From contig NZ_FOYY01000005.1 in the NCBI RefSeq assembly GCF_900112445.1, positions 1-64,000 of the forward strand: a DNA stretch of 64,000 nucleotides, in the 5' to 3' direction. Position numbers and translations under genes: made by a program. A model generated the notes under the pieces. It had not been told where the DNA came from and did no database searches. It was given only the letters and a program-made list of their open reading frames with translations. Numbering within the stretch: the first letter of the stretch is position 1; each line of letters starts with the position of its first letter. Origin of the DNA: Thiomicrospira sp. ALE5. Its GTDB lineage: Bacteria; Pseudomonadota; Gammaproteobacteria; Thiomicrospirales; Thiomicrospiraceae. Shown here in pieces: positions 46,502 through 56,787 of this stretch.

Positions 46502-48466
46502 TTAGTTGTTAACTTGATTTAAGAAAGTGACATGACGCGAGTACTGTTCTAGTACATCATTTAGGATGGTCTCTTTCGTCCAGCCCATGATGTCGTAGTC
46601 TTGCCCGCCTTCGCCTAGGTGCACTTCAATACGATAATACTTATTTGTATCCTCGGCTTTTTCAGCGGCATCGCGCATTACTAAAGCGGTCGGTTCATAG
46701 GCTTGTGGGCGTGCTGAGTAGAAGAAGTCAATTTGGTCGCCATGGCGAATTTCTAACCAAGCGCGACCATCTTCGCCTCGTTGCACACGCGAATCAAGCT
46801 GTTGTTTTTTAAGTTCGCTAGCAACCTCTTCTAGTGCAGGTGTAACTGTAGTATCAATAAACTTTAGCACTTCTTTTTTCTGCGGCATGCTGACCAGCGT
46901 TTTTAAACGGGTTTTCCAGTCCATTTGGCTATCAGTTAATCTCGGTGCTGCCAAACTAGAGTGTTTAGCGATATCCAGCTTGAGTGAACGCGCTAGCCCC
47001 CAAGCCATCAAAATCATAATAATGACAAATGGAAAAGCACTGGCAATAGTAGCGGTTTGCAGTGCTCCCAAGCCGCCTGCGAGTAGCAGGCCAGCTGCTA
47101 GGATCCCTTGAATCACCGCCCAGAAAATACGCTGCCAAGTATGTGATTCACCCGTTCCGCCAGAGGTTAGGCGATCGACCACCAGTGAGCCAGAGTCTGC
47201 GCTGGTCACAAAGAAAGTGATAATCAACAGGGTAGCAATAATCGCAGTAATGCTCGAAAGTGGTAAATGTTCTAGGAACTGGAATAAGGCCACCGAGGTG
47301 TCCGCTGCAACTGCATCAGCCAGTTCAGTAATACCCTGAACCATAATCATGTGCAGTGCGGTGCCACCAAAAAAGGTCATCCACATAAAGGTGAAGCCGA
47401 CCGGTACAAGTAATACACCTAGCACAAACTCACGAATAGTTCGCCCTTTAGAAACCATGGCAATAAACATGCCTACAAACGGTGCCCAAGCAATCCACCA
47501 ACCCCAGTAGAACAGTGTCCAGCCACCAATCCAGTCGGTCGGTTCATAGGCATAGAGGTTAAAGGTCATATTTAATAGGTCAGAAATATACATGCCGGTG
47601 TTTTGCACTAGGGTTTGTAGCTGGAATACGGTGGGGCCTGCGATGAGGACAAATGCCAGCAATGCCGCCGCAAAAATCATGTTTAAAATCGATAAACGGC
47701 GAATCCCGCCGGCCAAACCGAGGGCAACAGAAATGGTCGCAATAGCTGTTATAACAGCTATTAAAATGACCTGGGTGATTACACCGACTGGAATGTCAAA
47801 TAGGTAGTTTAAGCCGGCATTTATCTGCATAACACCAAAGCCCAGTGACGTTGCCACCCCAAACAGCGTGCCCAAAACAGCAAAGGTATCGACCGCATGA
47901 CCAATCGGGCCGTGAATACGCTCACCAATCAGCGGGTAAAGCGACGAGCGAATGGTCATTGGCATGTTGTGACGGAAGGCAAAATAAGCGAGCGACATGG
48001 CAACAATGGCATAGATTGCCCAAGCGTGCACGCCCCAGTGGAAAAAGGTGATTCGCATTGCTTGGCGTGCGGCTTCGGCCGTTTCTGGGTCACCAACCGG
48101 TGGGCTGACATAATGCATCACCGGCTCGGCCACGCCAAAGAACATCAAACCAATCCCCATGCCGGCAGAAAACAGCATCGCAAACCAAGAAAGGTTAGTG
48201 AATTCGGGTTTGCTGTGTTCTGTGCCGAGCTTGACGTTACCAAAGCGGGATAGCGCTATAACAGCGATAAATACTAAGAAGCCAGCAACAGCCAGCACAT
48301 AAAACCACCCTAGCTGAGCGGAAATCCAGCCCAGTGTGGCAGAGAAAAAGGCACTGGCTGAATCGTTAAAAATGATCGTGTACAACACCAGTGCTAGTGT
48401 TAGCACTGCCGAGCTGATAAACACTGGCGGGTTGATTTGAAACTTTTTTGTGTTTGCGGACAGCAT
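46502..48466 (-). CDS. BCCT-family choline/betaine transporter
   Basis: BCCT carriers import choline, glycine betaine or carnitine, mostly for osmoprotection. The ATG at 48466 (after AAAGGTAAAACTT) gives 654 residues. There are 12 membrane segments with FSAGMGIGLMFFGVAEPVMHY-type and FYWGWWIAWAPFVGMFI signatures. The C-terminal cytoplasmic domain is long (about 150 residues), as in E. coli BetT, where it takes part in osmotic regulation. Exact substrate is inferred. No betA/betB genes are nearby. Confidence 0.88.
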   Translation of the reverse strand: MLSANTKKFQINPPVFISSAVLTLALVLYTIIFNDSASAFFSATLGWISAQLGWFYVLAVAGFLVFIAVIALSRFGNVKLGTEHSKPEFTNLSWFAMLFSAGMGIGLMFFGVAEPVMHYVSPPVGDPETAEAARQAMRITFFHWGVHAWAIYAIVAMSLAYFAFRHNMPMTIRSSLYPLIGERIHGPIGHAVDTFAVLGTLFGVATSLGFGVMQINAGLNYLFDIPVGVITQVILIAVITAIATISVALGLAGGIRRLSILNMIFAAALLAFVLIAGPTVFQLQTLVQNTGMYISDLLNMTFNLYAYEPTDWIGGWTLFYWGWWIAWAPFVGMFIAMVSKGRTIREFVLGVLLVPVGFTFMWMTFFGGTALHMIMVQGITELADAVAADTSVALFQFLEHLPLSSITAIIATLLIITFFVTSADSGSLVVDRLTSGGTGESHTWQRIFWAVIQGILAAGLLLAGGLGALQTATIASAFPFVIIMILMAWGLARSLKLDIAKHSSLAAPRLTDSQMDWKTRLKTLVSMPQKKEVLKFIDTTVTPALEEVASELKKQQLDSRVQRGEDGRAWLEIRHGDQIDFFYSARPQAYEPTALVMRDAAEKAEDTNKYYRIEVHLGEGGQDYDIMGWTKETILNDVLEQYSRHVTFLNQVNN

Positions 48467-48529
48467 AAGTTTTACCTTTGGGTGTAAATAAATATTCATC
48501 AATAAACTTAACATATTGGATATATTAAT

Positions 48530-48541
48530 TACTAGCTAGTA
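48530..48541. repeat. 12-bp palindrome between BCCT and EAL genes
   Basis: TACTAGCTAGTA lies in the AT-rich divergent intergenic region, 64 bases upstream of the BCCT start. It could be an operator; nothing more can be said. Confidence 0.3.
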
Positions 48542-48636
48542 TTTTAATAAATTTTTTTCAATGGAGGGTCAGTTGGCCTGCGAGTTGTGTTATAAAAGAC
48601 GAGATTTTCATTAATCTTAAATTGGAGAGCATTATT

Positions 48637-49389
48637 GTGACATACTTTCCCGTGGAAACTATTTTGTCGGGTTGTAAGCAATGCCATAAGCCACTTGGTT
48701 TTGATTTTACGTTCGCATTTCAGCCCATTGTCAACATTCAAAGCAAAAGTATTTTTGGTTATGAGGCCTTGGTAAGAGGAGCGCAAGGTCAGGGCGCGGG
48801 TGAAGTATTGGCAAAAATCAATGATCAGAACCGTTATGCGTTTGACCAAGCTTGCCGGGTTAAGGCAATACAACTAGCGAGTAAGTTACAGCTCGATACG
48901 ATGTTAAGCATTAATTTCCTTCCCAATGCTGTGTATGAGCCAGCGCATTGCATACGAAGTACGTTAGAGGCGGCAGAAGCCTACTCATTTCCGACAGAGC
49001 GACTTATGTTTGAAATTACTGAATCCGAGTATGTCGCCGATGTTAAGCACATGTCAAAAATTTTTACTGAATATCAAGCACAAGGCTTTACCACCGCCTT
49101 GGACGATTTTGGTGCCGGTCACGCAGGTTTGAATATGTTGGCAAGTTTTGTGCCGGATATTCTTAAAATTGATATGGAGTTAATTCGCGATATTGACCGA
49201 AGTCCAGTTAAACAGAGCATTGCTCGAGGCTTGATGCAGGTTTGTAATGACCTCAATATTACTGTCTTAGCGGAGGGATTAGAAACAGCAGCGGAAGTTG
49301 CTTATTACCAAGACCTAGGCGTAACCCTGATGCAAGGATATTACTTTGCTAAGCCGGGTTTTGAATCCTTGCCCTGTGTTAAGTTTTAA
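48637..49389 (+). CDS. Stand-alone EAL-domain cyclic-di-GMP phosphodiesterase
   Basis: The GTG at 48637 follows TTGGAGAG and gives 250 residues that are essentially one EAL domain. All core residues are visible: YEALVRG, INFLPN, FEITESE, LDDFGAGHAG, ILKIDMEL, LAEGLE and MQGYYFAKP. The N-terminus has a CxxC (GCKQCHKP). It probably hydrolyses c-di-GMP and may respond to blue light through a BLUF partner elsewhere, but no BLUF protein is seen here. Confidence 0.88.
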   Translation: MTYFPVETILSGCKQCHKPLGFDFTFAFQPIVNIQSKSIFGYEALVRGAQGQGAGEVLAKINDQNRYAFDQACRVKAIQLASKLQLDTMLSINFLPNAVYEPAHCIRSTLEAAEAYSFPTERLMFEITESEYVADVKHMSKIFTEYQAQGFTTALDDFGAGHAGLNMLASFVPDILKIDMELIRDIDRSPVKQSIARGLMQVCNDLNITVLAEGLETAAEVAYYQDLGVTLMQGYYFAKPGFESLPCVKF

Positions 49390-49406
49390 TTTTTTTTGTT
49401 TTGCCT

Positions 49407-49434
49407 CTTGAATCTCCGTTTTAGCCCCCCATAT
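49407..49434 (+). promoter_or_regulatory. Sigma-32 heat-shock promoter of groESL
   Basis: CTTGAA (49407-49412), a 14-bp spacer, and CCCCATAT (49427-49434) match the E. coli sigma-32 consensus closely. It lies about 85 bases before groES. No CIRCE element is seen. Confidence 0.85.
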
Positions 49435-49518
49435 TAGCCTTGTCTTTATAAAAAACCGTTCATTGTTCTTGATCGGTTTTGTTTACGTACAATAAATCCA
49501 AATTAGGAGATTACATAA

Positions 49519-49806
49519 ATGAGTATCAAACCTTTGCATGATCGTGTGGTCATTCGTCGTCTTGAAGAAGAGCAAGTGTCTGCTGGTGGGATTGTGCTGC
49601 CTGATTCAGCTAAAGAAAAACCTGCCGAAGGGGAAGTGGTTGCGGTGGGTCCCGGTAAAGCAGCTGACAACGGTAATTTAATCGCTTTGAATGTTAAGGT
49701 AGGCGATAAAGTGTTGTTCGGCAAATATGCGGGTCAGGAAGTAAAGGTTGATGGCGAAGAATTAGTTGTGATGCGTGAAGACGATATTATCGCGATTCGT
49801 GGTTAA
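49519..49806 (+). CDS. groES: Co-chaperonin GroES
   Basis: GroES caps the GroEL chamber. The 95 residues start [18 protein letters not shown] and contain the mobile loop ([19 protein letters not shown]). A strong TTAGGAG site precedes it. It is followed by groEL after 37 bases. Confidence 0.98.
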   Translation: MSIKPLHDRVVIRRLEEEQVSAGGIVLPDSAKEKPAEGEVVAVGPGKAADNGNLIALNVKVGDKVLFGKYAGQEVKVDGEELVVMREDDIIAIRG

Positions 49807-49837
49807 TTCAAGTTCAAAACATCGAATAAAAGGATAA

Positions 49838-51475
<1,638 letters not shown>

Positions 51476-51502
51476 TCAAGCCCTACTCTACTTGGTATAT
51501 AG

Positions 51503-51537
51503 AAACCTCGGTCAGTTGTTATTGGCCGAGGTTTTTT
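51503..51537 (+). terminator. Intrinsic terminator of groESL
   Basis: AAACCTCGG (51503-51511) pairs with CCGAGGTTT (51526-51534), followed by T residues. It lies 28 bases after the groEL stop. Confidence 0.85.
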
Positions 51538-51612
51538 ATTTATGGTCTAAAAATAGTCGCCTGCCATAATGGGCTATTAGCTAAAATAGTCGCAAGCATT
51601 AAGGAGAGCAGC

Positions 51613-52659
51613 ATGCAAAAAGTAAAAATTGGAATTGTTGGCGGCACAGGTTATACCGGCGTCGAGTTGTTACGATTACTCGCTAATCATCCGCAGGCAG
51701 AGCTATCGGTAATAACGTCACGTTCTGAAGCGGGTCAGGGCGTAGCTGACATGTTTCCCAATTTACGCGGTCATTATGATTTAGCGTTTAGTGAACCCAG
51801 TATGGACAACCTGAAGGTGTGTGATCTGGTGTTTTTTGCCACGCCACATGGTGTCGCAATGAGCCAAACTCCGGAGTTAATTGCAGCCGGTGTGCGGGTA
51901 ATTGATTTGGCGGCGGATTTCCGTTTAACGGATCTTGCGGTATGGGAGCAGTGGTATGATATGAAACATACTTGCCCAGAGATTATGTCAGAGGTCGTGT
52001 ATGGGTTGCCAGAAGTGTTTCGGGAGCAGATTAAGCAAGCTAAAGTGATTGCCAATCCAGGTTGTTATCCGACTGCCGTGCAGCTTGGTTTTCAGCCTTT
52101 ATTAGCAGCAGGCCTGGTCGATACTGGCTTTTTAGTTGCTGATGGCAAATCTGGCGTCAGTGGCGCGGGACGAGGCGCCAAGGTCAGCTCATTGAGTGCC
52201 GAGGTCAGTGAAAGCTTCAAAGCTTATGGCGTGAGCGGTCATCGTCATGCCCCGGAAATTGCCGAGGGTTTGGCGCGGATGACACAAGGGCAGACCGTTA
52301 ACTTAACCTTTGTACCGCATCTAGTACCGATGATTCGTGGTATAGAAGCGACGCTTTATGCCAAATTAACCCAGCCTAAGTCGCAAGCAGAGCTGCAAGC
52401 CCTATTTGAGGAATGCTATCGCAATGAACCTTTTGTGGATGTGATGCCGGCGGGTAGTTTACCAGACACTAAGATGGTGAAAGGATCCAATATGTGTCGG
52501 ATGGCGGTATATGTGCCAGCGGGTGGCGATACGGTGGTGGTCACATCAGTCATTGATAACTTGGTTAAAGGGGCGGCGGGTCAGGCTATTCAAAATATGA
52601 ATATTATGTTTGCGCTGCCGGAAACTATGGGCTTAGAGCAGGTAGCAATGATGCCCTGA
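51613..52659 (+). CDS. argC: N-acetyl-gamma-glutamyl-phosphate reductase
   Basis: ArgC is the third enzyme of arginine synthesis. The 348 residues have the N-terminal Rossmann motif [17 protein letters not shown], the active-site cysteine in [13 protein letters not shown], and [24 protein letters not shown] is a strong ribosome binding site. One CAGGCCTG octamer (52109) lies just after the active-site region. It is followed by erpA. Confidence 0.96.
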   Translation: MQKVKIGIVGGTGYTGVELLRLLANHPQAELSVITSRSEAGQGVADMFPNLRGHYDLAFSEPSMDNLKVCDLVFFATPHGVAMSQTPELIAAGVRVIDLAADFRLTDLAVWEQWYDMKHTCPEIMSEVVYGLPEVFREQIKQAKVIANPGCYPTAVQLGFQPLLAAGLVDTGFLVADGKSGVSGAGRGAKVSSLSAEVSESFKAYGVSGHRHAPEIAEGLARMTQGQTVNLTFVPHLVPMIRGIEATLYAKLTQPKSQAELQALFEECYRNEPFVDVMPAGSLPDTKMVKGSNMCRMAVYVPAGGDTVVVTSVIDNLVKGAAGQAIQNMNIMFALPETMGLEQVAMMP

Positions 52660-52680
52660 TACAGGGTTTTGGTTTAAGCT

Positions 52681-52710
52681 GCCCAATTGGTCTATAATAG
52701 GGTATTGGGC
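52681..52710 (+). promoter_or_regulatory. Inverted repeat enclosing a TATAAT box upstream of erpA
   Basis: GCCCAAT (52681-52687) and ATTGGGC (52704-52710) flank a centre that contains TATAAT (52693-52698). A weak -35 (TTGGTT, 52669-52674) lies 18 bp upstream. The geometry suggests an operator over the -10 region of erpA, or an RNA hairpin. Confidence 0.5.
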
Positions 52711-52729
52711 TTTGTAAAAGGAGAGTGTC

Positions 52730-53074
52730 ATGTCAGAGCAAGCAATGCAGCCAGTAAATTTTACCGATGCAGCCGCGTCCAAGGTCAATGTCTTAATTCA
52801 GGATGAGGGTAACCCGGAACTGAAATTACGTGTTTATATTTCCGGTGGTGGTTGCTCGGGCTTCCAATATGGCTTTACCTTTGATGAAAGCTTAGCTGAA
52901 GACGATACGGTGGTCGAAAAAAGTGGCGTGCAGTTGTTAATTGATCCGATGAGTTTTCAATATCTAGTTGGCGCTAAGATTGATTATCTTGAAGACCTGC
53001 AAGGTGCGCGGTTTGTGATTGAAAACCCAAATGCTACGTCAACTTGTGGTTGTGGTTCTTCATTCAGCGTATAA
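52730..53074 (+). CDS. erpA: Iron-sulfur cluster insertion protein ErpA
   Basis: ErpA is an A-type carrier that delivers iron-sulfur clusters to target enzymes such as those of isoprenoid synthesis. The 114 residues carry the three ligand cysteines in [11 protein letters not shown] and [10 protein letters not shown] strong AAGGAGAG ribosome binding site precedes the ATG. Confidence 0.95.
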   Translation: MSEQAMQPVNFTDAAASKVNVLIQDEGNPELKLRVYISGGGCSGFQYGFTFDESLAEDDTVVEKSGVQLLIDPMSFQYLVGAKIDYLEDLQGARFVIENPNATSTCGCGSSFSV

Positions 53075-53135
53075 GTATTTAGCTGTACTTTTATCAGTTT
53101 CGTGCTGTTCTAAAATGGTGTTTTAAGGAAGTGTT

Positions 53136-54338
53136 ATGCAATATATTCCCGGTTTAGCAGGTGTGCCCGCCACGGAGTCCCAAATCTCTTACATTGATGG
53201 TCAGAAAGGCCTCCTCACTTATCGTGGTTATGACATCATGGAACTGGCGGAAAAGTCTTCATTTGAAGAAACAACACTCTTATTGCTGTTTGGTGAGCTA
53301 CCTACACGAGACGAGCTCAATGATTTTGATAGCCAGCTTCGTCAGAACCGCCGGGTTAAGTATAACATTCGTGAGATTATGAAAAACCTGCCTGAAACCA
53401 CCCATCCTATGCATATGTTACAGGTGGTCGTGGCGAGTTTAGCCAGCTTTTATCCCAGCACGGAATACATGAAGGGGGGGACAGAAAACCAGCATTACAT
53501 TAATGATGTAACGGTAAAAATTATTGCGCACATGGCAACCTTGGTCGCGCAATGGGAACACATGCGCAATGGTTATGACCCCATTGAACCACGTAAAGAT
53601 TTAACCTATGCCGAGAATTTTTTGTATATGGTTACCGGCGCAGAGCCAGATCCTGATTGGGCGCGTTTATTGGATGCGTGCTTAATTTTACACGCTGAGC
53701 ATACAATTAATGCCTCAACTTTTACCACGATGGTAACAGGTTCTACCTTGGCAAATCCTTGTTCAGTCATTTCATCTGCCATTGCCTCGTTATCCGGCCC
53801 ACTCCATGGTGGCGCGAATCAAATGGTCATCGAGATGCTCGAGAAAATTGGTCGTCCAGAAAATGCCCGTGCTTATATTGAAGACCGATTAGCCAATAAG
53901 AAAGTGATTTGGGGCATGGGGCATCGTGAGTACAAAACTAAAGATCCACGTGCAACGATTTTGCAACAGTTGTCTGAAAAGCTGCTACTAAAGAAAAGTG
54001 AAAGTGGTGAGTTGAGTCAAATGTTTGAAACCGCACTCGAAGTCGAGCGGGTTTGTGAGGAGCATCTTGGTCATAAGGGTGTTTATCCAAACGTGGATTT
54101 CTATTCCGGTATTCTGTACAAAGAAATGGGTTTTGATCCAAAAATGTTTACGTCCATTTTTGCAGTAGCGCGCTCTGCGGGTTGGATGGCGCATTGGCGT
54201 GAGCAATTACAAAACAATAAAATTTTTCGCCCCACCCAAGTTTATACAGGAGCGGGTAATTCATGTTATTTATCATTGGATCAGCGTTCCGAAGGTATTA
54301 GAGGCGTGCTGAGTAAGAAAAAGAATTCGGATGCTTAG
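53136..54338 (+). CDS. gltA: Citrate synthase family protein
   Basis: Citrate synthase condenses oxaloacetate and acetyl-CoA. The 400 residues start MQYIPGLAGVPATESQISYI, the short form with no N-terminal NADH-binding domain. Catalytic residues lie in LHAEHTINAST (histidine), GPLHGGANQM (histidine) and GHREYKTKDPRA (aspartate side). A 2-methylcitrate synthase is a theoretical alternative, but no prp genes are nearby. Confidence 0.88.
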   Translation: MQYIPGLAGVPATESQISYIDGQKGLLTYRGYDIMELAEKSSFEETTLLLLFGELPTRDELNDFDSQLRQNRRVKYNIREIMKNLPETTHPMHMLQVVVASLASFYPSTEYMKGGTENQHYINDVTVKIIAHMATLVAQWEHMRNGYDPIEPRKDLTYAENFLYMVTGAEPDPDWARLLDACLILHAEHTINASTFTTMVTGSTLANPCSVISSAIASLSGPLHGGANQMVIEMLEKIGRPENARAYIEDRLANKKVIWGMGHREYKTKDPRATILQQLSEKLLLKKSESGELSQMFETALEVERVCEEHLGHKGVYPNVDFYSGILYKEMGFDPKMFTSIFAVARSAGWMAHWREQLQNNKIFRPTQVYTGAGNSCYLSLDQRSEGIRGVLSKKKNSDA

Positions 54339-54377
54339 TCACACTTGTTGGTGGTTAAAAAATAAAATGCTAAATGC

Positions 54378-54406
54378 TTGAAATTAGTTCAAGTTTTGAG
54401 TAATAT
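54378..54406 (+). promoter_or_regulatory. Putative promoter of rplM-rpsI
   Basis: TTGAAA (54378-54383) and TAATAT (54401-54406) are separated by 17 bp. The leader of about 90 bases contains a small hairpin (CTACA...TGTAG, 54460-54473). Confidence 0.55.
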
Positions 54407-54505
54407 TCGCAGTCTTATTAATCCTTCCCCCTCTTATTGCCCGTTAAACAGTAAGTGCGCTACATTTTTGTAGTTAGGATTAAACATTAATTTTAGGATA
54501 ATGAA

Positions 54506-54934
54506 ATGGGAACATTTGTAGCCAAACCAGCTGAAGTTAAGCGCGACTGGTATATTGTTGATGCTGAAGGTCAAACTTTAGGTCGTCTTGCCGCTCAGGT
54601 AGCCGCACGCCTTAGAGGTAAGCATAAGCCTGAATATACACCTCACGTTGATTGTGGTGATTATATTGTTATTGTTAATGCTGAAAAAATCGGGGTAACC
54701 GGTAACAAGCGCAAAAACAAAATGTATCACCGTTATACTGGATATATTGGTAACTTGAAGTCTATGTCTTTTGAGAAGATGATTGATTCACGTCCAGAGC
54801 GCGTACTAGAGTTAGCGATTAAAGGCATGTTGCCTAGAGGCCCACTTGGCCGTGACATGTATCGCAAGCTAAAAGTCTATGCTGGTGCTGAGCATCCGCA
54901 TGCAGCGCAACAACCAAAATCACTTGAAGTGTAA
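54506..54934 (+). CDS. rplM: Ribosomal protein L13
   Basis: L13 is an early 50S assembly protein and, in E. coli, a regulator of its own operon with S9. The 142 residues start [20 protein letters not shown] and contain [19 protein letters not shown]. It is followed by rpsI after nine bases. Confidence 0.97.
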   Translation: MGTFVAKPAEVKRDWYIVDAEGQTLGRLAAQVAARLRGKHKPEYTPHVDCGDYIVIVNAEKIGVTGNKRKNKMYHRYTGYIGNLKSMSFEKMIDSRPERVLELAIKGMLPRGPLGRDMYRKLKVYAGAEHPHAAQQPKSLEV

Positions 54935-54943
54935 GGATAGAAC

Positions 54944-55336
54944 ATGGCAACAGAACAATATTACGGAACTGGTCGTCGTAAAAGCTCAGTCGCGCGTGTT
55001 TTCTTACGCGCTGGCTCTGGCAAAATGATGGTAAACGGGCGCGAAATTAATCAATATTTCGCGCGTGAAACAGATTTGATGGTGATTAACCAGCCTTTAG
55101 AAGCTACCCAGAGTGAAGGTAAGTTTGATGCTTACATTACTGTTGTAGGTGGTGGTACAACGGGTCAGGCGGGTGCCGTTCGTCACGGCCTAGCTCGCGC
55201 GCTGGTGGCTTATGAAGAAGGTAACCGTCCAGCCTTACGTGCTAAAGACTTACTAACGCGTGATGCGCGTAAAGTTGAGCGTAAGAAAGTCGGTCTTCGC
55301 AAAGCGCGTCGCCGTCCACAATTCTCAAAACGTTAA
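54944..55336 (+). CDS. rpsI: Ribosomal protein S9
   Basis: S9 is a 30S head protein whose C-terminal tail contacts the P-site tRNA. The 130 residues start [20 protein letters not shown] and end in the tRNA-contacting [16 protein letters not shown]-type intrinsic terminator follows. Confidence 0.97.
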   Translation: MATEQYYGTGRRKSSVARVFLRAGSGKMMVNGREINQYFARETDLMVINQPLEATQSEGKFDAYITVVGGGTTGQAGAVRHGLARALVAYEEGNRPALRAKDLLTRDARKVERKKVGLRKARRRPQFSKR

Positions 55337-55358
55337 TTTATTATGTAGATGGATTGTT

Positions 55359-55383
55359 AAAAACCCGCTTCGGCGGGTTTTTT
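55359..55383 (+). terminator. Intrinsic terminator of rplM-rpsI
   Basis: AAACCCGC (55361-55368), loop TTCG, GCGGGTTT (55373-55380), then TTTG. A stable UUCG tetraloop hairpin with flanking A and T runs. Confidence 0.92.
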
Positions 55384-55453
55384 GTTTGTTATCTTCTATA
55401 AAAGCCTGCTAGAATCTTATAAGTTATTACTACACAGGGTGTGTCATCATTTT

Positions 55454-55900
55454 ATGAAAAAATTTCCCTTGCGTCATGAATTGTTGCTTCATCTTATTGA
55501 GTCGGCACAAGATGGTATTGTACTGGCAGAAAAAGAGGGCGAAGATACCATTCTGGTGTATGTTAATCCTGCCTTTGAAAAGCTGACTGGCTATTCAGCG
55601 GAAGAAATTTTGTTTCAGGATTGTCGTTTTCTGCAGGGCGATGACCGCGAACAAAATGCAGTACGCGTGATACGGAATGCAGTAGATAACAATAAGCCTG
55701 TTAGAACTGTGCTAAAGAATTATCGTAAGGATGGCAGTTTGTTTTGGAACGAGTTAAGTGTGACGCCCTATTTTGATGAGTACGATAAGCTTACTTACTA
55801 CATTGGGATTCAAAAGGATGTGACAGAGGAAATGGCACTGCGCGAAGCTCTGAATAAGGCACAACAAGAAATTGCTGATTTACGCGCGCAGCTCAGCTAG
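55454..55900 (+). CDS. Short LOV-domain blue-light photoreceptor
   Basis: LOV domains bind FMN and form a light-driven adduct with a cysteine. The ATG at 55454 gives 148 residues: a short N-cap, the LOV core (about 15-125) and a C-terminal helix with coiled-coil character. The photoactive cysteine is C57 in FQDCRFLQGDD (consensus GxNCRFLQG), and FMN-binding residues are seen as N89 and N99 in NYRKDGSLFWNEL and Q120 in YIGIQKD. There is no output domain, as in Pseudomonas PpSB-LOV proteins. It converges with the litR-like MerR gene, the two stops overlapping by 4 bp. Confidence 0.88.
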   Translation: MKKFPLRHELLLHLIESAQDGIVLAEKEGEDTILVYVNPAFEKLTGYSAEEILFQDCRFLQGDDREQNAVRVIRNAVDNNKPVRTVLKNYRKDGSLFWNELSVTPYFDEYDKLTYYIGIQKDVTEEMALREALNKAQQEIADLRAQLS

Positions 55901-56787
55901 TTTTGATCAAGTGTGATGGGTTCAAACCAAAATGGCCAAGCACGCAGTTCTGATGCGATAGCGGCCTGATCATTATTTTCAAAGCTTGCACAACCCATTA
56001 ACCAACTTTGTAAGCTTCCCAGTGGCTTTACGGCCAAGTTAATGTCAAATTCTTCCTGCTTCTGTAATGGCGAAAACAAGTAGATAGCGCCTCGAAAAGG
56101 CGTTAGGTTGTCTGGCAAGATGACCTGATTTATATTCTTAAAAGACTGTTCAATAAAAACGGGCGTTAATCCCTGTTCGTAGATGTGTAATCCCATTAGC
56201 TTTTGTAACCAACTCGGTGTGTCTTGGTGTTTAACAATTAACACCATCTCTTTTGATTGATAATTTTGCTTGCGCCACAGGTGCAGTCGATAATAGAGTT
56301 GTTGGCTGAGTTCTTGTAACCAGACCTGCTGCCAGAAAAAACTATTTGTGTCGAGCTCATTAGCAGATTGGCTTAGTTTTAATAAATGTTTCGCAAGGCT
56401 TGCATAGTCTTTTTTGGCATCAATCATTCGCTGAGTGAGGGAATGTAGTTGCTGATAACTTTGTGCTTGAATCGCCTGGATGATTACATCATGCCAATCA
56501 CAGGATGATGCATTGGCAGGCGAGGTATCTTTTAGCAATTTTGAACGCTCGGTAATTATCCCTTTAACTTGACTAATAGGTAAGCCTGTTGCGACAAGCA
56601 TCATGGCTTCTTTGATGATGGCGAGATGGTTTTCAGTATAAAGACGATGACCCGATGTAGTGCGAACAGGTTCAACTAATCCATAGCGACGTTCCCAGGC
56701 ACGTAATGTAATGGGCTTAATACCTGTTAACCGCGAAATTTCGCGGATTGGATAAAGCGCCTGTTGATCATTTTTATTATCTGTCAT
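55897..56787 (-). CDS. MerR-family regulator, LitR/CarH-like (class II, no B12 motif)
   Basis: The first about 75 residues are a MerR winged helix (YPIREISRLTGIKPITLRAW, RRYGLVEPVRTTSGHRLY). The remaining about 220 residues follow the helical-bundle plus Rossmann-like layout of LitR/CarH light regulators. The B12-binding ExxH/DxHxxG-type motif is not visible (the matching part reads KHQDTPSWLQKLMGLHIYEQ). This fits the class II LitR proteins that work with a LOV partner. It is the last gene of the operon and overlaps phr by ATGA. Confidence 0.83.
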   Translation of the reverse strand: MTDNKNDQQALYPIREISRLTGIKPITLRAWERRYGLVEPVRTTSGHRLYTENHLAIIKEAMMLVATGLPISQVKGIITERSKLLKDTSPANASSCDWHDVIIQAIQAQSYQQLHSLTQRMIDAKKDYASLAKHLLKLSQSANELDTNSFFWQQVWLQELSQQLYYRLHLWRKQNYQSKEMVLIVKHQDTPSWLQKLMGLHIYEQGLTPVFIEQSFKNINQVILPDNLTPFRGAIYLFSPLQKQEEFDINLAVKPLGSLQSWLMGCASFENNDQAAIASELRAWPFWFEPITLDQN

